A stretch of 64,000 nt of DNA from Caballeronia ptereochthonis (GTDB taxonomy: Bacteria > Pseudomonadota > Gammaproteobacteria > Burkholderiales > Burkholderiaceae), in assembly GCF_001545075.1 (NCBI RefSeq), contig NZ_FCOB02000002.1, forward strand, positions 266,479 through 330,478. The letters are read 5' to 3'. The notes under the pieces are model-generated. The model ran no database searches. It saw nothing but the letters and a program-made list of their open reading frames with translations, and had not been told where the DNA came from. The position numbers and the translations under genes are program-made. Positions 36,182 through 44,700 of the stretch are shown here, in pieces. Positions within the stretch are counted from its first letter, which is position 1. Every line of letters begins with the position of its first letter.

Positions 36182-37318
36182 ATGAAGACATTCATATCGC
36201 GTGCCGTTGCAGGCGTCGGCGCATCCTTGATCGCACTCGCCTGTCAATCCGCGTTCGCGCAAAGCTCGGTCACGCTGTACGGCGTCGCCGACGTGAGTGT
36301 GCGCTATCTCTCGAACGCCAACGCCAACAACGACGGCAAGGTGTTCATGACCAACGGCGCGATCACCAATAGCCGTATCGGGCTGAAGGGCAGCGAGGAT
36401 CTGGGCGGCGGCCTCAAGGCGATCTTCCAGTTGGAGAGCGGCGTCGAGCTGGAGAACGGCCAGTACTCGGACAGCGCGCGCGAATTCAATCGCGCGGCCT
36501 TCGTCGGCCTCTCCAGCCGTTACGGCACGCTCACGCTTGGCCGTCAGAAGACGCCGCTCTTCGACATGCTCGGTGACACGTACGATCCACTCACGGTGGG
36601 CAACTACTTCGAGAACGCATGGCTGCCGGTGGCATTGGGCGCGGGTCTCTATGCGGATAACGCGGTGAAGTACAACGGCACGTTCGCGGGCCTGACGATC
36701 GGCGCGATGTACTCGTTTGGCACGAACTACACGGCGACCGGTCCCGGCGGCTTCTCGGGCCAGGTGCCGGGTCACCTCGGCGCGGGCAACATGTATGGCT
36801 TTACGGCGTCGTACGCGATGGGTCCGCTCTCCGTCGGCGGCGGCTATCAGCAGAACAGCGACAACTCGAGCAACAAGCAGAAGATCTGGAACGCCAACGC
36901 GGTCTATGCAATCGGCCAGGCGAAGCTCTATGTCGGCTATCTGCATTCGACCGACGATACCGGCTTCGTCGACAGCATCCTGCAGCAGCGCGGCCTCGTT
37001 TCGGGCACGGATATCCTGAAGGGCTCGGGCCGCCGTGACGACGGTCCGTTCGCGGGCGTCACGTATCAGGTCACGCCAGCGCTGTTGCTCACGGGCGCGT
37101 TCTACTACGACCACATGAAGAACGCGGCAATCGGCGGCGGCGCGACGGGCAGCGGCAATCGTTATACGGGCGTCGCGCTCGCGGAGTACGCGCTGTCGAA
37201 GCGCACGGAAGTGTATGGCACCGTCGATTTCAACAAGGTGACGGGCGCGGGCGATGTCGAACTGCCCGGCCGCTCGAATCAGACCGGCGTATCGATCGGC
37301 TTGCGCAACATCTTCTGA
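36182..37318 (+). CDS. Gram-negative porin (Omp32/OpcP type)
   Basis: A 378-residue outer-membrane porin with a signal peptide ending ACQSAFAQSS. SSVTLYGVADVSVRYLSN is the first strand of the trimeric 16-stranded Burkholderiales porins, followed by NSRIGLKGSEDLGGGLKAIFQLESGV and NRAAFVGLSSRYGTLTLGRQ, and it ends with the required C-terminal phenylalanine (GLRNIF). ATG 36182 is used; the ribosome site is weak. The preceding 283 bases contain no gene. Selectivity cannot be predicted here. Confidence 0.95.
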   Translation: MKTFISRAVAGVGASLIALACQSAFAQSSVTLYGVADVSVRYLSNANANNDGKVFMTNGAITNSRIGLKGSEDLGGGLKAIFQLESGVELENGQYSDSAREFNRAAFVGLSSRYGTLTLGRQKTPLFDMLGDTYDPLTVGNYFENAWLPVALGAGLYADNAVKYNGTFAGLTIGAMYSFGTNYTATGPGGFSGQVPGHLGAGNMYGFTASYAMGPLSVGGGYQQNSDNSSNKQKIWNANAVYAIGQAKLYVGYLHSTDDTGFVDSILQQRGLVSGTDILKGSGRRDDGPFAGVTYQVTPALLLTGAFYYDHMKNAAIGGGATGSGNRYTGVALAEYALSKRTEVYGTVDFNKVTGAGDVELPGRSNQTGVSIGLRNIF

Positions 37319-37324
37319 TCGCGT

Positions 37325-38392
37325 TCAGCGCACTTGCAGTGTGTAGCGCGTGCGCTGACGATACACCTCGCCAGGACGCAGGACGGCGTGCGCGCCGTTC
37401 ATGTTGATTCCGTTGGGGAAGCCGCCTGCTTCCAGACACAGGCCAGCGTGCCTGCGATAACGCGAGCCGCCGCGCGCCGGCACGCCTTCCAGATGATTCC
37501 CCGAGTAGAACTGCAAGCCGCGCGCATCGGTCGCCACGGTCAGCTCGCGCCCGGTCGACGGATCGAACAGCACGGCGACGGGGCGGCGTTCTTCTGCTTC
37601 ATCGTCGATTACATAGCAATGGTCGAAGCCACCCGCGAGCGCGAGTTGCTCGTGTGAGGCATCGAGACGCGCGCCGATCGTTCGAGGTGTGCGCAAATCG
37701 AAGACGCTGTTCGTCACGTCGTCACGCGCGATGGGAATCGACGTTGCATCGATCGTAAAGTACTCGTTCGCCGCGATCGCGATTCGATGATCGCGAATGC
37801 TCGCTTCCTCGCCTGCCTTTCCGCTCAGATTGAAGTACGCATGATTCGTCAGGTTGACCGGCGTGGGCGCATCGGTGCGCGCTTCGTAATCGATGGATAG
37901 CGTGCCGTCGTCCGCGAGCGCATAGCGCACGGTCACGTCCAGATTGCCGGGAAAGCCCGCCGCGCCCGAAGGTGATGGCAGCGTCATCACGAGCGCGCCA
38001 TCCGCTTCTTGCACGCGCCACATCTGTCGATGAAACCCCGCTGATCCGCCGTGCAGATGGTTCGCGCCTTCGTTGCGCTCGACTTCATGCACGATGCCAT
38101 CGAGCACGAAGCGCGCATCGCGGATGCGGTTCGCCCAGCGCCCGACGATCGCGCCCATGAACGCGCTGCCGCTCACATACTGGTCGGGCGAGTCGTAGCC
38201 GAGCAGCACATCGGCGAACCGGCCCGTGCGATCGGGCGCGAGCCATGAGACGAGCGTCGCGCCGAGATCGCTGATGTCGATGCGCATGCCCTGAGCGTTG
38301 CGCAAGGTGTAGAGATGCGTTTGCGTGCCGTCGGAGAGGGCGCCCCACGCGCGCATGTCGATGGAAGAGTGAGCAGTCATGCGCGCGATCAT
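37325..38392 (-). CDS. galM: Aldose 1-epimerase (galactose mutarotase)
   Basis: A 355-residue mutarotase of the GalM family, which interconverts alpha and beta anomers of hexoses. NEGANHLHGGSAGFHRQMW holds the arginine/histidine region, TPVNLTNHAYFNLSG the catalytic histidine, and LQFYSGNHLEG and CLEAGGFPNGIN the catalytic glutamate segment. ATG 38392 is used; ATG 38380 is an alternative. It lies 18 bases downstream of a HAD phosphatase gene on the same strand, which suggests sugar-phosphate metabolism. Confidence 0.93.
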   Translation of the reverse strand: MIARMTAHSSIDMRAWGALSDGTQTHLYTLRNAQGMRIDISDLGATLVSWLAPDRTGRFADVLLGYDSPDQYVSGSAFMGAIVGRWANRIRDARFVLDGIVHEVERNEGANHLHGGSAGFHRQMWRVQEADGALVMTLPSPSGAAGFPGNLDVTVRYALADDGTLSIDYEARTDAPTPVNLTNHAYFNLSGKAGEEASIRDHRIAIAANEYFTIDATSIPIARDDVTNSVFDLRTPRTIGARLDASHEQLALAGGFDHCYVIDDEAEERRPVAVLFDPSTGRELTVATDARGLQFYSGNHLEGVPARGGSRYRRHAGLCLEAGGFPNGINMNGAHAVLRPGEVYRQRTRYTLQVR

Positions 38393-38410
38393 CTCACGAT
38401 CCGGCTTGCT

Positions 38411-39085
38411 TCAAGGGCGCGCCGCGACTTCGTCGAGATGCAGGAGCAGGTCGGCCGGGTCTTCGTACACGCGCAATGCGCCGGAGCGCTCCAGTTCGTC
38501 GCTGCCATAACCGCCCGACAACAGGCCGACGCCGAGCGAGCGGCAGCGGCGCGCGGCGAGCATGTCCCAGATGCTGTCGCCGACGACGACTGTATGCTCG
38601 ATCGGCACGTTGAGCCGCGCGGCGGCGGCGAGGAAGAGATCGGGATCGGGCTTCGCATACTTCACCTGATCGCGCGTGACGACGACCTGCTTCGCCGGAT
38701 CGACGCCCAGTGCTTCGAGATTGACCTGCGCCGTTTCCATGCGCCCGCTCGTCGCGATGGCCCAGCGCGTGCCTGCCTGCGTGAGCGCTTCGAGCAGCTC
38801 GCGCGCGCCCGGCAGCGGGCAGACCTGCGCGCGCAGCCGCTTGTACGCCTCCGCATGCAGATGACGCAGCCGCTCCACGCGATCGGGGCTGATCTCGCCG
38901 TGTGTCTCGCGCAGCAACTGATTGGTGAAGAGCCCGCCGCTCATGCCGATCTTGCGGTGGATTCGCCACACGGACAATTCGATGCCCTCGGCGTCGAGCG
39001 CTTCCTTCCACGCCAGGACGTGCTGATAGACGCTGTCGACGAGCGTGCCGTCCAGGTCGAACAGGAATGACGTTTCGATTCGCAT
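38411..39085 (-). CDS. HAD family phosphatase (beta-phosphoglucomutase-like)
   Basis: A 224-residue haloacid-dehalogenase-superfamily hydrolase. Motif I is FLFDLDGTLVDS with the nucleophile and acid/base aspartates, motif II is IATSGR, the lysine lies in QVKYAKPDPDLFL and motif IV is VVVGDSIWDM. A helical cap of about 65 residues follows motif I, so it belongs to subfamily I as do phosphoglycolate phosphatases. GGGAG precedes ATG 39085. It is divergent from the DAHP synthase gene and upstream of galM. Confidence 0.92.
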   Translation of the reverse strand: MRIETSFLFDLDGTLVDSVYQHVLAWKEALDAEGIELSVWRIHRKIGMSGGLFTNQLLRETHGEISPDRVERLRHLHAEAYKRLRAQVCPLPGARELLEALTQAGTRWAIATSGRMETAQVNLEALGVDPAKQVVVTRDQVKYAKPDPDLFLAAAARLNVPIEHTVVVGDSIWDMLAARRCRSLGVGLLSGGYGSDELERSGALRVYEDPADLLLHLDEVAARP

Positions 39086-39250
39086 GGTCTGCTCCCTTTG
39101 AATAAACCGTTCCGCTTTCATGATACGCACTGTCGCAAAGGCAGATGAGCGCCGTGGTTCGCCGCAAGTGCGATAATGGATGTTTGCGCAACAACGCAGT
39201 ATATGCGCGTTTAACACGCATAAAACCCTGGAATTTTGCATCGATAACGC

Positions 39251-40384
39251 ATGACGGAGCCTATCTTGACCCGCATCGACAATCCCTCCCGCGATCAGGA
39301 GGCAGGCGTGGCCGACTCCACGCAAGACACCACCCGCATCGACGACACGCGCATCGGCGCGGTGCGTCCGCTGATTTCGCCCGCGCTGCTGCTCGACGAA
39401 CTGCCGGTCACGCCGGGCGTGCAGACGCTCGTCGAAGAGAGCCGCGCGGCCATCGCGAACATTCTTCATGGCCGCGACGATCGGCTCGTCGTGGTGGTCG
39501 GCCCATGTTCGATCCACGATCACGATCAGGCGATGGAGTACGCCCACCGCCTCAAGACCGTGGCGGACCGCTTGCGCGACGATCTCTTCATCGTGATGCG
39601 CGTGTACTTCGAGAAGCCGCGCACGACGGTCGGCTGGAAGGGCTATATCAACGATCCGCGCCTGGACGGCAGCTTCCGCATCAATGAGGGTTTGCGCCGC
39701 GCGCGCGAGCTTCTGCTCGACATCAGCGGGCTCGGACTGCCGACCGGAACCGAGTTCCTCGATCTTCTGAGCCCGCAATACATCGCCGATCTGATCGCGT
39801 GGGGCGCGATCGGCGCGCGCACGACGGAGAGCCAGAGCCATCGTCAGCTGGCGTCGGGGCTGAGTTGTCCGATCGGCTTCAAGAACGGCACCGACGGCGG
39901 CGTGCAGGTGGCGGCGGATGCGATCGTCGCGGCGCGCGCGAGCCATGCGTTCATGGGCATGACGAAGATGGGCATGGCCGCGATCTTCGAGACGCGCGGC
40001 AACGACGACTGCCATGTCATTCTGCGCGGCGGCAAGGCGGGCCCGAACTACGACGCGCAAAGCGTCGCGGCGGCTTGCGCGTCGCTGGCGGCGCTCGGCC
40101 AGCGCGAGCAGGTGATGATCGACTGCTCGCACGCCAACTCGAACAAGTCGCACCTGCGCCAGGTGGATGTCGCTCAGGACATCGCGCGGCAACTGGAGGC
40201 GGGCGAGCGGCGCATCACCGGCGTGATGATCGAGAGTCATCTGGAAGAGGGACGTCAGGACCTGAAGCCGGGCGTGCCGCTCAGGCACGGCGTGTCGATC
40301 ACCGATGCGTGCCTCGGCTGGGCGCAGAGCGAGCCGGTGCTCGAACTGCTCGCGCAGGCCGTGCGCAAGCGCCGCGCCGGCTGA
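39251..40384 (+). CDS. 3-deoxy-7-phosphoheptulonate synthase, class I (AroG/F/H family)
   Basis: A 377-residue DAHP synthase that condenses phosphoenolpyruvate and erythrose 4-phosphate, the first step of aromatic amino acid synthesis. VVVVGPCSIHDHDQA, YFEKPRTTVGWKGYINDP, GARTTESQSHRQLASGLSCPIGFKNGTDG and IDCSHANSNK are all intact. The N-terminal extension that mediates feedback control is present, about 60 residues. Which aromatic amino acid inhibits it cannot be read reliably. Confidence 0.95.
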   Translation: MTEPILTRIDNPSRDQEAGVADSTQDTTRIDDTRIGAVRPLISPALLLDELPVTPGVQTLVEESRAAIANILHGRDDRLVVVVGPCSIHDHDQAMEYAHRLKTVADRLRDDLFIVMRVYFEKPRTTVGWKGYINDPRLDGSFRINEGLRRARELLLDISGLGLPTGTEFLDLLSPQYIADLIAWGAIGARTTESQSHRQLASGLSCPIGFKNGTDGGVQVAADAIVAARASHAFMGMTKMGMAAIFETRGNDDCHVILRGGKAGPNYDAQSVAAACASLAALGQREQVMIDCSHANSNKSHLRQVDVAQDIARQLEAGERRITGVMIESHLEEGRQDLKPGVPLRHGVSITDACLGWAQSEPVLELLAQAVRKRRAG

Positions 40385-40513
40385 TCGTTCGCGAGTCGAA
40401 AGCGGGACATGGGCGAAGCACCATCGCGGTGCAACGCTTCATAAAAGCTTCATTCAAGTTCGGGCGAAGCGGGCCGTTAGTTTTGCCGATAGCCCGTTCG
40501 ATCGAAAAGGCCC

Positions 40514-41646
40514 ATGTCCCTCAGCCTCTGCGTCCACGAGACGCACACTTCCAGCATCCAACAGATCATCGCGTCGAATGCACTGACGGCTGTGTTCCAG
40601 CCTATCGTGCGCTTCGCGGACGGCGAGATCATCGGCTATGAGGGCCTGATTCGCGGGCCGGCGGGCACGGCGCTGGAATCGCCCGCGGCGCTTTTCGAAC
40701 AGGCCGCGCGGGAGCGGCAGACCATTGCGCTCGAACAGGCGGCGGCGCGCGCGTGCATCGCGGCGTTCGCGGGGCTCGAACGCGCGAGGCTCTTGTTCAT
40801 CAACTTCAGCGCGGCCGCGATCGAATCGGGCATCACCGAATGCGAAACGCCGGGCGATCTCGCGCGCGAGAGCGGGCTCGATGCGAAGCGGCTTGTCGTC
40901 GAGCTGACGGAGCAGAGCGTGATTGCCGACGCCGACAGATTCGGCGCGAGCGTGCGCGCGCTGCGTGCGTCGGGCTCGCAATTCGCGCTCGACGATTACG
41001 GCAGCGCGAATGCGTCGATGAATCTGTGGGTGCGGCTCGCGCCGCATTACGTGAAGATCGATCGTTTCTTCGTCGCGGATATTGCGCGCGATCCGCTCAA
41101 GTTCGAAGCCGTGAAGGCGATGGTGTCGTTCGCCAACGCGAGCGGTGCGCTATTGATTGCGGAGGGTATCGAGAGCGAGGCGGATCTGGAGATCGTGCGG
41201 GATCTCGGCATTGCGTGCGCGCAGGGCTATCTGCTCGGCCGCCCGGCGGCCCGGCCCGAGGCGCGCCTGCCCGAGACGGTGACGAATGCGCTGCGTTCGG
41301 GCAGATCGCGGTCTATCCGGCGCGCACGCGCACGAGCGCGACTGCCGACATGAACGCGGTGCTGCTCGAGCGCATGCTAGTCGAAGCGCCGACGCTCACG
41401 GTGAAGTCACGCTATTCGCCGCAGGAGCGGCTCGCAGGCGGCATTCATGGTGAGGATCGCCTGGCGCGGCGGACGTTTTTCGGTTTCGTCAGGTTATCGG
41501 CGGGGGCGGTGTGTGTTGAGCCGGGCGCGGCGCGTGGCAGTGCGCATGTGAGTACGGTTGCGGCTGTGGCCAAGCGTTGGGCCAAGGAACATGCGAGTGG
41601 GTTCGCGGTGCTTGAGCTTGGGGAGTTTGATTCTGGGGTGATGTAG
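40514..41646 (+). pseudogene. EAL-GGDEF cyclic-di-GMP protein, frameshifted with internal deletion
   Basis: Residues 15-260 of the first frame form an EAL phosphodiesterase domain (GYEGLIRGP in the EAL position, NFSAAAIESG, VELTEQSV, LDDYGS, VKIDRFF, AEGIES, QGYLLGRP). Near 41300 one base is missing after TCGGG, and the normal sequence GQIAVYPARTRTSATADMN and LLERMLVEAPTL continues in another frame. From about 41412 the text jumps to SPQERLAGG and FFGFVRLSAGAVCVEPG...AAVAKRWAKEHASG, which resembles the very end of a GGDEF domain. A central linker/CBS part and most of GGDEF are therefore missing. The EAL motif itself reads YEGLIRG, so glutamate is kept, and a truncated phosphodiesterase could still be made. 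Confidence 0.75.
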
Positions 41647-41680
41647 GGGGTGGCTGTTTTGCCTGCTGGCTCTTCCGTGG

Positions 41681-41757
41681 AATCCTGAATTCTTAGTGGT
41701 CTATTAGCGTTGCCCCGCACAGGGGCAACGCTAATAGACCACTAAGAACTCAGGATT
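41681..41757. repeat. Long palindromic repeat (copy B)
   Basis: Two 36-base arms that differ at a single position flank the loop GCACA. The left arm opens AATCCTGAATTCTTAGTGG and closes CTATTAGCGTTGCCCC. It lies between two convergent genes (decayed EAL gene and hybrid kinase) and could act as a two-way terminator. Related copies occur at 1-35, 23901-23985 and 49880-49956. Confidence 0.85.
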
Positions 41758-41796
41758 TCATAGAAGCCCAAGCGAACGAACGAACCAGCCAAACCC

Positions 41797-44700
41797 CTAC
41801 CTCACCACCGCAGCATTCAAAGCATTAACCAACGCCAACGGATCAAAAGGCTTCCGCAACTGAACAGCCTTAGGCAAAACACGCCGCTCATCCTCGCTGA
41901 GAGCGAGATCATAGCCAGTCACGAACACAACCCCGAGACCGGGGTCCTCGCGACATGCTTCGATCGCCAGCTCCACCCCCGACTTCCCCGCAAGATCGAC
42001 ATCCGTCAGCAGCAACTCGAACCGATGTTGGCGCAACAGCGCCAACGCCTCCTCCACGCTGCCCGCATCCATCAGATCCAGTCCGAACGTGCGCAGCAAC
42101 TCCGCGCTGCTTGCGCGCACCAGATCATTGTCTTCGACGAACAGCACACGCATGCGCGAAAGCACGTCCTCTTGCGCAGCATCGGGCACGCTCGCGCCCA
42201 CCTCCGGACCAACAGGCCCCGCTTCCGACGCACGCTGCCCGAGCACATGCCGCACCTTGCGCGCGAGCGCCTCATGCGTATAAGGCTTGCTCAACAGATC
42301 GATGCCTTCGTCCAGCCGCCCCGCATGCACGATCGCGTTATCCGTATAGCCCGACGTGAACAGCACCGCGACACCCGGCACACGCTCGCGCGCCTTGCGC
42401 GCCAGCTCGGTGCTGCGCAAAGGCCCGGGCATCACCACGTCGGTGAACAGGAGATCGATCGGCACGCCGCTCTCGACAATGGCCAGCGCGCTCTGCGCAT
42501 CCTTCGCACGCAGCACGCGATAACCGAGATCCGAAAGCAGCTCGACGACCGTCGCGCGCACTTCCTCATCATCCTCCACCACGAGTATCGTCTCGCTGCC
42601 GCCTTTCGCCGGGCCCGCATCGATGTTCGTTTCGAGATCCTCTTCCTCTCGCGCGCGCGGCAGATAGATGCGCACCGTCGTGCCGTGCCCTTCCTCGCTG
42701 TACACCTTCACGTGGCCGCCGGACTGCTTGACGAAGCCATAGACCATCGAAAGCCCGAGGCCCGTGCCCTGTCCCTCGCGCTTGGTCGTGAAGAACGGCT
42801 CGAACGCCCGCTCCTGCACTTCGGGCGACATGCCCATGCCCGTGTCCGTCACGGCGACCATCACGTACTGGCCCGGCGCGACATCCACGTTGCGCAGCAC
42901 ATAGGTCTCGTCGAGCGACGCATTGCCCGCCTCGATCGTGAGCTTGCCATGACCGTTCATCGCGTCGCGCGCGTTGATCGCGAGATTGAGCAGCGCGTTC
43001 TCGACCTGGAACGGATCGACGAGCGTATTCCACAAGCCGCCCGACACGATGGTCTCGATCTCGATGCCGTCGCCGAGCGCGCGGCGGAACATGTCGTCGA
43101 GGCCGCGCACGAAGCGCCCCAGATTGACCACCTTCGGCGCGAGCGGCTGGCGTCTGCCGAACGCGAGTAGCTGCGAGGCAAGATTGGCGCCACGCGCGAC
43201 GCCCGCGAGCGCATTCCTCACTCGTTGCTCGGACCTGTCCTGACCGGCGACGTCCTTCGCGAGCAACTGCAGATTGCCGCCGATCACCTGCAGCAGGTTG
43301 TTGAAATCGTGCGCGACGCCGCCCGTCAGCTTGCCGATCGCCTCCATCTTCTGGGCCATGCGCAGCGCTTCCTCGGCATGGCGCAGCGCGTCGGCGGTTT
43401 CGCGGTCCGCGGTGACGTCGCGGCCCACGCCGTGAATGCGCCGCGTGCGCGGATCGAGCGAGACGGTCCACGCGATCCAGCGCCAGCCGCCATCCGTGCG
43501 CCGCAGCCGGCATTCGTAGCGCACGGGCAGGCCGGTTGCGCGCAGCCTGTCGAGCTCCGCGGCCGCCTCCCGCGCGTCGTCCGGATGCACGAGGTCCAGC
43601 ACCGCATGGGAATGCAGGCGCTGCGAGTCGAAGCCGAGCAACGTCGTCCACGAAGGGCTCACGCGCAGCAGCGCGCCCTCGACGCTCGCGACGTAGAACA
43701 GGTCTTCGCTCAATTCCCACAGCCGGTCCCGGTCGGCGACCGCATCGGCCACGCGGCGCTCGAGCGTCTCGTTCAGATCGCGCAGCGCCTCCTGCGCCCG
43801 GGTGCGCTCCGCGATCTCGTCCTGCGCCGCCTGGAAGAGCCGCGCGTTGTCGATGGCGATCGCCGCCTGCGCCGCGATGCCCGCGACGATCCGCTCCGAC
43901 CGCTCGGTGAACACGCCCGGCTCCGGATGCCCGAAGAACAATCCGCCGAGCACTTCGCCGGTACGCGACACGACCGGCGCGGCGAGATAGCTGCACACGG
44001 CGAGATGGCCTTTCGGCATGCCGTGATGCGGCGCGTTGTGACCGTAGCGCGGATCCTTCGTGATGTCGTTCGAGCGCACGATGCCAACGCCTTCGAACGT
44101 CGGCCCGAACACGGCGGTGTTGCGCGGCATCGGAAACCGGGCGAATGCGTCCTTCGGCACGCCCGACAGCGTGTAGAGCGTGTAGCGGCCGCCTTCGTCG
44201 TCGATCACGTTGTAGAAGAACGAGCCGAACGCGGCGCCCGTCAGTTCCGTGGCGGCATCGACCACGACCTGCACCGCGCGGCTCAGTTCGAGCTCGCCCG
44301 CAACCGTCGTGCCGACGCGATTGAGAATCTCCAGCGTGCGCGATTCTTCGCGCAGTTTCCGCTCGGTCTCGTGCCGCAACCGCGCGAGCCGCAGATTGCT
44401 CGCCACGCGCGCGAGCAGCTCGCGCGCGGAGAAGGGCTTGGTCAGATAGTCGTCGGCGCCGGCTTCGAGGCCGCCCACGCGCGCCTCTTCCCCCGCGCGC
44501 GCCGACAGCAGCACGACCGGCGTCTCGCGGAGTACCTCGTCCTCGCGCAGCGCGCGCAGGAGGCCGAAGCCGTCGAGGCGCGGCATCATCACGTCCGAGA
44601 CGATCACGTCCGGCCTCGTTTCGCGGGCCATCGCGAGCGCGGCTTCGCCGTCGGCGGCGACGCTCACTTCGTGGCCCGCCGCGGTGAGCATGCGGCGCAT

